From Metopolophium dirhodum (Eukaryota; Arthropoda; Insecta; Hemiptera; Aphididae): a stretch of 64,000 nt of DNA. A program made the position numbers and the translations under genes. Under the pieces are notes generated by a model that ran no database searches, had not been told where the DNA came from, and saw nothing but the letters and a program-made list of their open reading frames with translations. The stretch covers positions 58,884,270 through 58,948,269 of the forward strand of contig NC_083560.1 of NCBI RefSeq assembly GCF_019925205.1, read 5' to 3'. Shown one piece after another: positions 1 to 9,488 of this stretch; the stretch's first letter is position 1; each line of letters begins with the position of its first letter.

Positions 1-462
1 GCTGGGCAAGTTAACGATTTTTTGTAACTCGTTAAGTTAAGTTATTTTTAAATAATTAAGTTAGGTAAAGTTAAAAGTTACTTGTATTTTTTTCGTTAAC
101 TTTGAAAAAAAAGTAACTTAAGTTAGTGTAAAGTTAAAATTTGCTAATATGCAAAAATAAAAAATTCCAGTCACATTATAATATGGTTTATTGGATAGTT
201 TTTCTTTACATTCAAGAAAATTACTGGTGAAATTCAAAATGATACATCAAAGTAAAAACACATTCAAAAATTTGAATTATTCTTCGGACAACAATTTACT
301 TAATTTAGATATTTTTGAAATAAAATTAACTTGAAGTTGAGACGTTAATCTTGAAAAAAAGTAACTTATTAAGTTTAAAGTTAATTTGAAAAAAAAATTA
401 ACGAGTTAATTAATTAAAATCAACTTAACGCTTTAACTTTATTTTAACTTCTAATGCCCAAC
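1..462. repeat. Inverted-repeat element built from AAGTTAA/TTAACTT words
   Basis: The segment begins GCTGGGCAAGTTAACG and ends with CTTCTAATGCCCAAC, so its ends are roughly inverted around TGGGCA. The interior is a loose array of AAGTTAA and its complement. The left end coincides with the window edge and may be cut. A related fragment lies at 45109-45290. It is probably a non-autonomous DNA element; no coding capacity is seen. Confidence 0.4.
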
Positions 463-1194
463 CTTGAGTATAATATGTATTATACTTCAATAATAGGTAT
501 ATTAAATATGTTTTTAACCTTTTTAGGTATGAAAACATAATTTCGGGTGTTGCCGTATGTCGATGCGGATGTAACTAGTACTTAATAATGTTATATAATA
601 TTTTAAGCATAGGTATTGATGAACACATTTTGGAAATAATGTGGAATTACATAATCTCAGTACTCTATAGCTGCAGTAGTGTCGTAGAATATTCATTGTT
701 CATTAATTATATTCAATCTTGATTGCCAGATTTTTAACTCTGAAATTACCCTTACACATGAATTAAAAACTTCTGATCAACATTTATGTCGAGATATAAA
801 TTAGCAAGTTCCTCAAATATTTTAAACTCAAAGCTTACAGCTACCTTTCTAGAAAATAGTCATTGAAATCTAAACGGAAAGTATATCCATAGCTAGTATT
901 TTTTTTTTTTATAGAATTGATAATTTTAAAAATTATAAAATATATCTATAACATTTAAAAATATTTGTATGGATAAGAAATCGTTCTTTTAAATGTATTG
1001 CCTATAGTATGAATAAATCGCTATGGTAAAAAAATAAACTATAAAAAAACAGTTTATTTGGTACCACGGTCCAAAAATAACGCCTACAATGTATTATAGT
1101 ATTAATAATAAACCACGGGTATACCACTGTACTGACTGTGACTGTGACTTATGTCGATTGTTATTACGTTTTTAGTATAGCTACGGTGGAATGG
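463..1194. other. AT-rich intergenic DNA, nothing recognised
   Basis: No open frame, RNA gene or ordered repeat was seen in this stretch apart from short A/T runs. Confidence 0.5.
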
Positions 1195-1318
1195 TAAAGT
1201 CGCGTACACACTTGTAACATTTTCTGTTACGCCGTAACACCGTTCCACCAGTTGTCGGTAAATTTGGCCGCATCAAAGGATGTTACGTGCAAATGTTACA
1301 AGTGTGTACGCGGCTTAA
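1195..1318. mobile_element. Short MITE with long perfect terminal inverted repeats
   Basis: The 22 bases at 1201-1222 (from CGCGTACACACTTG) are repeated exactly in reverse complement at 1291-1312. The arms extend a few bases outward with one or two mismatches (AAGTCGCG against AAGCCGCG). The loop is about 70 bases and is itself GC-richer than the surroundings. This is the structure of a miniature inverted-repeat element; no transposase is present and the superfamily is not clear. Confidence 0.6.
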
Positions 1319-2261
1319 TAGTTTCCGATATTATCTAGAACTAACTTTAAGTAGAAAATAATACGCGTTCGGTCCGACGCCTGTAAAAAATATAATTATT
1401 TATGCGTTATTCCCTCACAAACACTGTTTGGTTTGCACCTAGTTTAACTTATTATTCATAGGTAGAGTCTGTTATTACTTGTTTATAATTAAAATTTCAA
1501 ATTGTTTACAATAAAATGTCAATAACATAAAATACACATTTATATAATATTATTTTTATTTAAATGGTTATTTTAGCCAAGGTTAACTGTATCAACGATT
1601 TCTAAACATAATAAATTTACGACAGTATATTCATGCCTTTTGAAAATAATTATAGTTTTACTAATAAAATGCGCATTATTTTTTAGTTCTCCAATCTGTT
1701 GTTACTTCTTGATTATTAATTATACAGTATAAGGTATAGTCATCAACAAAATTTACTCAAAATGAATAGCTTGTGAATTATAAGTTATCATCACATTATA
1801 TCTACTTTAGCATGGCTTATAAGTTATAAGTTATATAAGACATATATTACAAAAAAAAAATACCACAGTTTTATGTAATAAATACCAAAACTACGGATAT
1901 TACATAATACTATTCGTGAAGTTCATAATTAATATTGTGTAATGAAAATATGTTTGTATTTACAAAGCCAAATCGACAAAGGTATTGGTTTTTCAAACCC
2001 TTTTCTATTTTAACGAATCTTTCAAAATCATTTTGGGATGATAATTTTATTGTTCCGTGAACGAATACTCTACTACTCAGTAGAGTCTACTGTAAACATA
2101 GGTAACATAAAACCGATACAATAATAATATTATACATTAATATGTTTTTATTTTTGTTGATCATTTATGGATAGTCTTATTCCACGGCTAATACATTTTT
2201 TAAAAATTCTAGGGAAGTCGTTTTACTGTACATAGTAAGTGTTGAATGTACATCTAAACCC
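1319..2261. other. AT-rich intergenic DNA, nothing recognised
   Basis: Only short homopolymer runs and AT-rich sequence are seen; no frame of note on either strand. Confidence 0.5.
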
Positions 2262-3396
2262 CTTCATTATGTAGGTCATCGTAATGGATATTATGTTAAA
2301 TTTGAATTGAATGATAAATAATTATTGCACGTGGAAAACGATTCTGAGCGGAGGCTTCCTGTCTTCCTATATATTTTTAAAGATATTTTATTATGTATAT
2401 TATTGATATTACTACTGGAAATTTTATTTTTCTGTTATTAATACAGTGGGTTGAAATTTTAAACTGAATATGGGCAACGAAAATTGGTTTTTGTAAGTAA
2501 AAACAATACTTATGAGAAACCTAGTATTACATTTTTGAGCTTTTTAACTTTCCAAGCGTTCTTAAATATTGCACTTCGATAACTTTTCTAATCCTCTACC
2601 ATATATTTCCAACATAAACTCTGAACAATATTTCAATATGAAAACGATTGATGAAGATGCATGCATCTTTTTTTACGTGACTTCATAAGCGACTTCAAAT
2701 TCATGACAATCCCCTTATAAATGACCTTTCTATCCTAAAACTACCAGGAAATCTTCGGCGCAGTTTAAAAAGGAAGTGGTGTTGTGACCTGTTATAAAAA
2801 ATTATATTTAATCCTATAATAAAATAAATTAAAAATTTTAAAAAAAAATAAAATTAATCAAGTGAAAAGTCGATTATGTGTGATTTTTTAGTTTTTATTG
2901 TGTATATTATTATTAATAGATTGTTTAAAAAAGGACCTTTTTACTCGGAAACAAAAAGTGTATTCATACATAAATTGAAAAAAGTAAAAAATTAAAAATA
3001 TCAATAAATATTACAAAAGAAGAAAACTAGCAAAAATAGCCAAACTATTTTGACTAGAAGACGTTAGTATTAAAAAATCATGTCTCTAGAGTTATTGATT
3101 TTGAATAACAAAAAAATAACGGAATTGATTTTGTCAAAATGTTGATGTTGCGTTGCCATTCCAGTTTATCAGTACCTAATATATTTTATGTGTTGCTAAA
3201 ATATAAAAAAAAAATACGGTGAATTTTTTACCACCCCATAGTACATTACTTCCAACTTACTACTAAAAATCATGCTCAATGTTTTCACTGGGCTCCAATA
3301 CTCAAAAGGTGAAAACATACCAAAATAACACATAATATCATCGTAAAATCAATACCTACATATTTATTTTATTATGTCGCATTTATCGATTCGTGT
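2262..3396 (+). repeat. Family R repeat, degenerate copy
   Basis: The left part shares the family words GTTAAATTTGAATT and ACGATTCTGAGCGG. The right part shares the AAAATCAATACCTAC...TTTATCGATTCG ending found in the better copy at 19441-20912. The interior is AT-rich and diverged. No coding capacity is seen. The class of this family is unknown to me. Confidence 0.5.
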
Positions 3397-4289
3397 ATAG
3401 TAATGAGTAATTCATAGTTATAATATTATAATTAATATAGATATAGGTAGACCTATTTGATAAAAGTAAAACCCTATCCTTTTAACGTCCTGACATAAAT
3501 TCATATATTAATGGCAAATTAATTTGAGTTTGGCCTTGAGAATTATGACATGTGGAAAAGGTAAACATATATTATGTAATACCTATTTGTGGAAGTATAA
3601 CTTGGATATGATTTAATATCAATCTACTATTCTACTGGTGTATAAAGAATTTTGAATAGTTGTTACCAATTTAAATGACGTCATCAGGTTACATACACCG
3701 TTACTCAATAGTTTTTTTTAGTAAAAAGCTGTTTTTTATACTATATACCTAATTATTATAATAAATTATTTTGTTATTAAAATCAAATGCAGTTTAAAAA
3801 TAACAGTTTTTCGTCCTTAAACCCTCTGAAATATAACTGATATTGGCACTTTATACTCATCAGATGCTTGAGCATATGTATAACGTCGTCCATTAACGGC
3901 ATTTTGTTACAGGGCGTCAGTAAAACGTCCCGTGTCGTGAAATAATTTGAACGCACGTGTGTTTCATGGTAATTACTAATTACGTTCCTGTATTCTTATT
4001 TAACTTTAATATATTTACATGAATAGGGCTAAGTAAAGCGTCGAGTTGTTCCGATCAGACTTAAGTAAGTGGACCGGAACAGTCGGTGATGCTTAAGTGT
4101 AGTCGGGCCGGACTCTAATTACAAGTTGTGGGGCATAATATAGACGATGCGTACAATTGAGGGATCAGAGATTGACCGTCGCCGGTACAAGCTTAATTAA
4201 GCGGTACTCCGGCGGCGAGTCGAATCCGGGACGGTCAACTTGAATAAGTGCCGTGGGTATGTATAGTGAGATCGCGAAAAAAGGTAATC
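3397..4289. other. Intergenic DNA passing from AT-rich to GC-rich
   Basis: From about 4040 the base composition turns clearly GC-richer than the surroundings and stays so up to the retrotransposon. No protein or RNA was identified in 4040-4289; it may be the decayed continuation of the minus-strand frame at 4290-4773. A GTCGAATCC word near 4220 resembles a Pol III B box, but no matching A box was found. Confidence 0.4.
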
Positions 4290-4773
4290 TAGAATGACGG
4301 CAGCGTCCGGTCAAGCGTCGGTATGATTATCGTTCTCGGGGTTCGGCCTGCTGTCGTCAGAATTGAGTCCTTGAGTCTGTTAGTCCGAGCGGTTGATGGG
4401 TGAGTTGGTCGCGGGGGAGTTTCGCCGGTCGTTGATGACCCGTGTCACGCCGGACAGACGATCGGTCGCTTTGTCGGGGCTTCGGTCATCGGTGGCTGCG
4501 CTTCCGCGGTCTGTCGTTCGCTGGTTTCCGGGCGTCCAATCAGGGGTGATTCGTTGGTCGGGAACTGCAGGTGTCGCGCCATATAGACGTAAGTCACCGA
4601 AGACTCAGAAGAGAGCGATGTATGGTCTTCGGTGCTGCTGGTAGCTGTAATCGTAACGGCGGCGATATACTGGGCTCCGGCGGCGTCGCCGTATAATATC
4701 CTTCGGCTGGCTGTTCTGCGTCGCTTCGTCGATTGTCGTTGCCTGCTATTTCTTCAGGTTTCTTCCTTTTCAT
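4290..4773 (-). pseudogene. Start of a disordered, Pro/Ser/Thr-rich protein, broken
   Basis: An ATG at 4773-4771 opens a 59-codon frame beginning MKRKKPEEI and ending at a TGA at 4596-4594. Just before that stop a neighbouring frame takes over and stays open for about 50 more codons of the same Pro/Thr/Glu-rich character. It then has one stop (near 4455) and remains Pro/Thr-rich to about 4290. I therefore see one decayed N-terminal coding segment with at least one frameshift and one nonsense codon. A basic start followed by a disordered Pro/Ser stretch is seen in retroelement ORF1 proteins and in many host proteins, so the identity is open. Its leader lies at 4774-4845 and a TATA/CCAAT promoter on the same strand lies beyond the Jockey insertion at 9335-9412. 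I do not recognise the product. Confidence 0.4.
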
Positions 4774-4855
4774 CTTTCAATTCGGTCCGTTAGGTATGGA
4801 TGGTTGAAGTCTGAATGAGTGTGAAAGTGTTGAGGAGAAAAAGGTTGACTTATCG

Positions 4856-4875
4856 CTTTGCTTTGCTTTGCTTTG
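4856..4875 (-). repeat. 3'-terminal (CAAAG)4 of the Jockey element
   Basis: On the minus strand the 3' UTR ends in four tandem CAAAG units instead of a poly-A tail, directly followed by the target duplication. The truncated copy ends in two such units (36943-36952). Short simple repeats at the 3' end are common in several non-LTR clades and mark the site where reverse transcription is primed. Confidence 0.75.
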
Positions 4876-4961
4876 GGAGGGGTTGCTATGCCGTTTACTA
4901 TTCCAGGCTTGTGCCTCTACTAGTGGATGGATTTTGGGGTTGATTGGTAGGTTCAGTTATG

Positions 4962-7622
4962 TTAGTCAGTCCAATTTAATGGGTATGGTTTGAGTAAACG
5001 TTTGGTGGTTGGAGGGGAGTGGGTTTTACCTAAGAGGCGGATATGATCGTATTCGGAAAAAGAGTTTTTGTAGAACATTGTTTTTGATTGAGAGCAAATG
5101 GAATTTTGAATAGATTTGAAGTTGGCTGATTTTAAAAGGGCCGAGTTTCTAACGATAGTGGGCATACCGGTTATCGTGCGTATGCCGATGTTTTGGACGG
5201 ATTCAATACGTCTCCAATGGGAGGGGCCGATAAAGGGTGCCCAGGAAGAGCCAGCATATGTAAGTATAGGGGTCACGTAGAGTTTAAGTATGTTAAGTTT
5301 TGTTTTCAGCGGAACGGGACTGGTACGGTTAAGTAAGGGGTAAAGCATACCACGGACGCGGGTAGCTTTTTTGGTTACGTCTTGAATGTGTTGGTTGAAT
5401 GTAAGTTTACGTCCAATCGTGACGCCTAAGTATTTGGCCTGTTTTGACCAGTTAACGGGTTGGTTATCGATGGTTAGAGGTGGAATGTGGGTTGTATTAG
5501 AACGCCCGAAGAGGACTCCTACTGTTTTGGTCGGGTTTATTTTGATTCGCCACCTGTGGAACCAGTTGGACGCGAGGTTGAGTTGGTGTTGTAGTTGTAT
5601 GGTTGCACGTTTGGGGTTTTTGTTACTAGTGAAGAACATCGTGTCGTCAGCGAAGAGTGAGAGGTTGGCTTTAGGAGTCGTTGGAATGTCGTTAATGTAC
5701 GTCAAGTATAGCGTCGGTGAGAGACAGGAGCCCTGAGGGACTCCTGCGAGTACGTGTCTGGTAGTAGAGAAGGAGTGTTCGATTTTAGTGGTAAAAGTAC
5801 GGTCGGTGAGAAAGGATTGGATGATTTTTACGATTTCTAACGAGATGTTGAGTTTGGAGAGTTTGTAGAGTAGGCCTTCGTGCCAGACGCGGTCGAAGGC
5901 TTTCTCCACGTCGAGGAAGACGGAAGCAGTGTTTAAGTCGTTGTTAAAGTTTTCGCTCAGTTGGTGGGTGAGTTTGGTCAGTTGTAGTGTGGTCGAGTGT
6001 TCGGGTCTGAAGGCGAACTGTTCGGGACGGATTTTGTTTTTGAGTTTGTCTTGTAGGTGGGTGAGGATGAGTCGTTCGTAAATTTTGGACAGGGAGGAGA
6101 GGAGGGCGATTGGTCTATAGTTTTCGGGTTGTTTATGGTCTTTGCCAGGTTTGGGAATGGAGATGATGACTGCTTTTTTCCAGGCAAGGGGAAAGTAGCA
6201 GATTCTGAAGGCGCTGTTGATGATCCGAGTAAGGGACAGTATAACGTTGTTCGGTAGGAATTTAAGAGCCGTGTTGGTGATGAGGTCGTCACCTGGGGCT
6301 TTCTTTTTGCGAAGGTTGCGAATTATGTCTTGTATCTGGCCGGGAGTGGTAAAGAGGTTAGATCGGGTGATGTCAAGGCCTTGTAGGTACTGGGAGTGAG
6401 CGGTTACGTCTGGTAAGTCGGGGCCGGGGTTTGTTTGAAATTGACGTTCGAGCGAGTCGGCTATCAGCTCTGCTCGTTCGTTGGCCGGAAAAACTAGGCC
6501 GTCGGGGCCGGTTAGTGGGTGAGATGCTGGACGTTTGTGTAAGAGACATTTGTTGAGTTTGTATATTGAACCGTCTTGGTGGTCTAGTGAGTTAAGAAAG
6601 ATGTCCCATTGGTCAGTATTGTGCGTTGCGAGTAAGGTACGTATGAGAGATATTTTGGCGTTTAGTTGTCGTTTAATTGTCGGGTCGCGGTTTATTTGCC
6701 ATTCGCGGCGTATACGGTTTTTGTCTTGTATTTCCAGTTTAATGTAGTCTGGTACTACAGTGGACGGGTGTTTGCGTGTCGGTACGTATACGCTGGATTC
6801 AACCGCTTGTTGGATATGTTTTGTGAGGTTTTCGATTGCCAGGTCGATAGACTCGCGGTCGTTGGTCGGTTGAGTGGTTGAGTTCGGTAAGTTCGCGAGA
6901 GTTGTCGTGTATTTTTTCCAGTTAATAAACCGATTCGTAACCGGTGGAGAAGAAGAGATCGGAGTGCAGAGTGTATCTAGAAGAATGGGGTTGTGGTCGG
7001 AAGATAGTTCGTTGAGGTTAGTGATTTGGGTTTGATAGGGTAGTCGTACGAGGGCGATGTCGAGTATGTCAGGTCTGTATCGTGTGCATGTCGGGAAATG
7101 TGTGGGAGAAGAGGGAGCAGTTACAGAGTAGTCCGATTGTTGTGCGTGGTCAAAGAGGACACGGCCGGCAGCGTTAGTCGTGTGGCTATACCACAGCGGA
7201 TGTTTGGCGTTGAAGTCGCCTGCCGAAATTTGCCATTCGGCACTCTTTGTCAAAAGGTCGAGGTCGTTAGTCGTTAGTAGGGTTCCGGGTGGTTTGTATA
7301 CGGCTGAAATAAGTACTTCGTGGCCGTTGAGTTGTACGAGGATGGAAGAGGTTTGGATGGTTGTGTTTAGGGTAACTGGTTGGTGAACGATACGTCGGTT
7401 GACGAGAACGGCCGTGCCTCCGTGGGCGGGCGAGCCCCGCACGGGCGGCAGGTCGTTCCTGTACGTAAAAAAGTTAGGAATGTGAAGTCTGGCCGAGGGT
7501 TTTAGGTGGGTTTCGTTAAGTAGGATTATGTCGGTTTTCAGTTTTAGTGCTAAAGAGCGCAGTTCGTCAAGTTTGTGGTTAATGCCGTTTGAGTTCCAAA
7601 ATAGAATTTTTAAGTTATCCAT
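4962..7622 (-). CDS. Jockey ORF2: APE endonuclease and reverse transcriptase
   Basis: An 886-residue uninterrupted protein. Residues 1-220 form an exonuclease-endonuclease-phosphatase fold: FWNSNGI (10-12), LLNETHLKP (Glu37), SAGDFNAKHPLW (Asp136, Asn138), DILDIA (185-190) and SSDHNPIL (208-213) hold the expected catalytic residues. Reverse transcriptase follows from about 440 to 730, with KAPGDD, ENYRPIALLS, FLDVEKAFD (Asp571), AGVPQGSCLSP and LFADD (657-661); the two catalytic aspartates are present. The C-terminal part (to 886) is the usual thumb/tail, and no RNase H domain is seen. The enzyme would nick chromosomal DNA and copy the element RNA at the nick. The start overlaps the ORF1 stop by eight bases (ATGGATAA), so translation probably depends on reinitiation or coupling. 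Several gag-like antisense frames over this gene are shadows. Confidence 0.93.
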   Translation of the reverse strand: MDNLKILFWNSNGINHKLDELRSLALKLKTDIILLNETHLKPSARLHIPNFFTYRNDLPPVRGSPAHGGTAVLVNRRIVHQPVTLNTTIQTSSILVQLNGHEVLISAVYKPPGTLLTTNDLDLLTKSAEWQISAGDFNAKHPLWYSHTTNAAGRVLFDHAQQSDYSVTAPSSPTHFPTCTRYRPDILDIALVRLPYQTQITNLNELSSDHNPILLDTLCTPISSSPPVTNRFINWKKYTTTLANLPNSTTQPTNDRESIDLAIENLTKHIQQAVESSVYVPTRKHPSTVVPDYIKLEIQDKNRIRREWQINRDPTIKRQLNAKISLIRTLLATHNTDQWDIFLNSLDHQDGSIYKLNKCLLHKRPASHPLTGPDGLVFPANERAELIADSLERQFQTNPGPDLPDVTAHSQYLQGLDITRSNLFTTPGQIQDIIRNLRKKKAPGDDLITNTALKFLPNNVILSLTRIINSAFRICYFPLAWKKAVIISIPKPGKDHKQPENYRPIALLSSLSKIYERLILTHLQDKLKNKIRPEQFAFRPEHSTTLQLTKLTHQLSENFNNDLNTASVFLDVEKAFDRVWHEGLLYKLSKLNISLEIVKIIQSFLTDRTFTTKIEHSFSTTRHVLAGVPQGSCLSPTLYLTYINDIPTTPKANLSLFADDTMFFTSNKNPKRATIQLQHQLNLASNWFHRWRIKINPTKTVGVLFGRSNTTHIPPLTIDNQPVNWSKQAKYLGVTIGRKLTFNQHIQDVTKKATRVRGMLYPLLNRTSPVPLKTKLNILKLYVTPILTYAGSSWAPFIGPSHWRRIESVQNIGIRTITGMPTIVRNSALLKSANFKSIQNSICSQSKTMFYKNSFSEYDHIRLLGKTHSPPTTKRLLKPYPLNWTD

Positions 7623-8877
7623 TTTGGGGGGATAGTATGGTTAAGAATGATTGTATTGCTGTTTGTATCAGGGTTTTGGGGTCCTGGTTGTTTACTATGG
7701 CTGTTAAGAGGTTGGTCAGGAGGTTTAAAATGAGGGACAGGTTAATTTGTGGGGCTTCGGGACTGGTCGGTTTTGGTGGTGGTGGTGGTGGGGGCGCTTG
7801 GCCGGTGGTGGCTGCAGCGTACGAGCGGGTTTGGGGTTTTATTGTAGTTGTTGGTGGGGGCGGGGGTGGTGTAAAAGTTTGAGTTGTCGGTGGCAGGGTT
7901 TGAGGTTTGGTTGTTGGTGGTGCGATTTTGGGTTTTATCGTCAAGAGATGTGGGCATCCGCGGAAATTAGCCGTATGAGGCCCGCCGCAATTGCAGCATG
8001 TCGGGGTTTGGTCGGGAGTTTTTTGGCATTCAGATGCCAAGTGATTTCCTGCGCACTTGACGCATCTGGGTGGGTGGCCACAGTTACGGGAACCGTGTCC
8101 AAAACGTTGGCACGAAAAACATTGTGCCGGGCCGGAAGGTTTAAGGGCTTCTACCGAAATCGTAAGATAAAATAGGGAGTTGAGAAGGAAGATATCCTTG
8201 GCGTTCGGGGTTGCCGCAATGTGTACGAGGCACATGGGCATCGGTTTTTCGGGAGTACCGAAACGGCGGATGTATTTTGTTTGGAAGTTTAGGGTTTCTA
8301 GTTCGGATTTTAGATCGTCAGTGGTGATGTCGATCGGTATGCCCTTTAGAACGACCTTAAGGGAACGATCTTCAGGGAGGCTGAAGGTATGGAATTCAGT
8401 TTTGCTGTCAACTAGGACTTTCTGAATTTGTCGGAAGTGGGTGGGGTCGGTAGTTTGGACAGTTATTTGTCCATTGGATGTGGTTTTGGCTGTAATTGCC
8501 GATGGAGTGAAGTTCGGAAGTTTGTAAATGGTTGGTGCGATTTTTCGCCAGGACGCAGAGTTTAAGATTAAGGGGGGTGGCCTGATTTGCTTGGGTTTGG
8601 CTGATGTCGGGGTTTGTTGTTCGGATGTCTTGGCTGGTGGAGGTTTCGTAGTCGGGGCGGAGTGTTGGGCGGATTTGTTTGACTCGGTGTCGGAAGTGGA
8701 GCAGTTTGACGACATTGATATTGATGAGTCGGTCGACGGAGTTGGAGAGGGTGGGGAATCCCTCTGTGGACCTTTTAGGAAGGTGGACGGTGGGGATGGC
8801 GAGGCACGTGGACGTCCCTTCTTGGAACTCCCGGGTGTTTGCGCGGGGCCCTTCCGCTTGTTAGCTGTCTTGCCCAT
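7615..8877 (-). CDS. Jockey ORF1: gag-like nucleic-acid-binding protein with zinc knuckles
   Basis: A 420-residue protein. Residues 1-105 are basic and Ser/Pro-rich and likely disordered. About 110-245 contains a segment typical of the pre-C2HC region of jockey-family ORF1 proteins (VLKGIPIDITTDDLKSEL and following). Three CCHC-type knuckles follow: CFSCQRFGHGSRNC (253-266), CVKCAGNHLASEC (272-284) and CCNCGGPHTANFRGC (294-308). After these comes a Pro/Thr-rich linker and a short hydrophobic, Asn-rich tail. The protein would coat the element RNA in a ribonucleoprotein with ORF2. The ATG at 8877 is the first in the frame after the long 5' UTR. The frame is intact, as expected for a recently active copy. 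Confidence 0.9.
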   Translation of the reverse strand: MGKTANKRKGPAQTPGSSKKGRPRASPSPPSTFLKGPQRDSPPSPTPSTDSSISMSSNCSTSDTESNKSAQHSAPTTKPPPAKTSEQQTPTSAKPKQIRPPPLILNSASWRKIAPTIYKLPNFTPSAITAKTTSNGQITVQTTDPTHFRQIQKVLVDSKTEFHTFSLPEDRSLKVVLKGIPIDITTDDLKSELETLNFQTKYIRRFGTPEKPMPMCLVHIAATPNAKDIFLLNSLFYLTISVEALKPSGPAQCFSCQRFGHGSRNCGHPPRCVKCAGNHLASECQKTPDQTPTCCNCGGPHTANFRGCPHLLTIKPKIAPPTTKPQTLPPTTQTFTPPPPPPTTTIKPQTRSYAAATTGQAPPPPPPPKPTSPEAPQINLSLILNLLTNLLTAIVNNQDPKTLIQTAIQSFLTILSPQNG

Positions 8878-8913
8878 GGCAAGACCGTAACAAACTCAGG
8901 GTTTAACACTGTA

Positions 8914-8927
8914 GCTCTGAAAAGAGC
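8914..8927 (-). promoter_or_regulatory. Histone-type stem-loop in the Jockey 5' UTR
   Basis: The minus strand reads GCTCT-TTTC-AGAGC, a five-pair stem with a TTTC loop, 37 bases before the ORF1 start. Sequence and loop match the core of the replication-dependent histone mRNA 3' stem-loop; the outermost base pair (C/T) is not formed. Whether it binds stem-loop binding protein is unknown. Confidence 0.45.
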
Positions 8928-9043
8928 GATTTTCTGGTGGTGTGACGGGTGGGTTTTAGGGGGGTTTGGTTTGGTCAGGGATGGGATTCTGCGGCAATGA
9001 GAGGGCGCGGCCCCTCGACAGATAAACGGTGGGAGGTGGATAC

Positions 9044-9061
9044 CCGTCGCTTTCGCGACGG
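9044..9061 (-). repeat. Perfect seven-pair hairpin with GAAA loop
   Basis: The minus strand reads CCGTCGC-GAAA-GCGACGG in the Jockey 5' UTR, a perfect stem closed by a GNRA-type tetraloop. It is likely to be a stable RNA structure. Its role is unknown. Confidence 0.6.
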
Positions 9062-9069
9062 CTTACCTT

Positions 9070-9250
9070 GGGCGCTGGTGCCCTGTCGGAGTAGCGGTGA
9101 AAACGGCTGTTTTGAGTTGAAGGTTTGTGGTGTGAACCGTGGGCGCTGGAGCCTTGTTGAAGCAGTAAGAACGGCTGTTTTGTGGTTGAATGTTCGTGGT
9201 GTGAACCGTGGGCGCTGTTGCCCTGTTGAAGCGTTGAGAACGGCTGGCTG
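9070..9250 (-). repeat. About 70-bp tandem repeats in the Jockey 5' UTR
   Basis: The word GGGCGCTG recurs at 9070, 9141 and 9210, each time followed by a GTTGAAGC-like segment, AACGGCTGTTTT, then TTTGTGGTGTGAACC or close variants. This gives two full units and a partial third with a period of 69-71. Variable-number 5' UTR repeats are known in several non-LTR families, where they can carry promoter activity. The antisense and sense frames across it are not considered coding. Confidence 0.7.
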
Positions 9251-9269
9251 TAGAGTAGTTGGCAGAGGA

Positions 9270-9301
9270 CGTCTTGCTCGGATGTGAACTGAACGTGAAC
9301 T
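9270..9301 (-). promoter_or_regulatory. Possible internal promoter: initiator plus downstream element
   Basis: The minus strand has TCAGTT with its A at 9301 and AGACG beginning 27 bases downstream (9274-9270). These match the insect initiator (TCAKTY) and downstream promoter element at the +28 to +32 spacing used by jockey-like elements. It lies 33 bases inside the boundary defined by the target duplication, which weakens the idea that this is the main start. Confidence 0.35.
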
Positions 9302-9334
9302 GATGATGATGAGTGATGATAACGATATGAGAGA

Positions 9335-9412
9335 TGACTTATCGGTGGCGGGACACCGGTATATAATCACGTCACCGTACCGACTAGTAAACCTCCTGTT
9401 TTGATTGGCTCG
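9335..9412 (-). promoter_or_regulatory. TATA/CCAAT promoter of the disrupted minus-strand unit
   Basis: Reading the minus strand, CCAAT lies at 9408-9404 (in GAGCCAATCAAAA) and TATATA at 9365-9360. A start about 30 bases after the TATA box falls at about 9335, exactly the target site of the Jockey element. Without the insertion the leader would continue at 4845-4774 into the ATG at 4773. Spacing of roughly -70 and -30 is textbook. The gene driven is unidentified. Confidence 0.5.
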
Positions 9413-9488
9413 GTCTGCGTCCGTTTGTGTTCTTATATCCAGTGATATCTCCCCTTCTCCTGTTCCGATCCGAATCGCGGGCGGTGCC

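Larger units (their letters stand above)
4856..9334 (-). mobile_element. Full-length Jockey-type non-LTR retrotransposon with 10-bp target duplication
   Basis: The element reads on the minus strand: 5' UTR 9334-8878, ORF1 8877-7615, ORF2 7622-4962, then a 106-base 3' UTR ending in four CAAAG units. TGACTTATCG occurs directly outside both ends (4846-4855 and 9335-9344), a perfect 10-bp target-site duplication that fixes both boundaries. Both ORFs are uninterrupted and overlap in ATGGATAA. This is the expected plan for the Jockey clade: a gag-like ORF1 with three zinc knuckles, then an APE-type endonuclease plus reverse transcriptase without RNase H. It looks young and possibly competent. A second, 5'-truncated copy with the same 3' end is at 36943-37963. 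Confidence 0.9.

Noticed and set aside
4195..4240. B-box-like GTCGAATCC as part of a tRNA or SINE
   Set aside because: No A box at a suitable distance and no dispersed copy seen.
4393..4644. 83-codon plus-strand frame in GC-rich DNA
   Set aside because: Its Arg/Gly-rich content is the complement of a better minus-strand frame starting at 4773.
8949..9370. 131-codon minus-strand and 112-codon plus-strand frames in the Jockey 5' UTR
   Set aside because: They are created by the GC-rich tandem repeats; the minus one starts at GTG over the TATA box.
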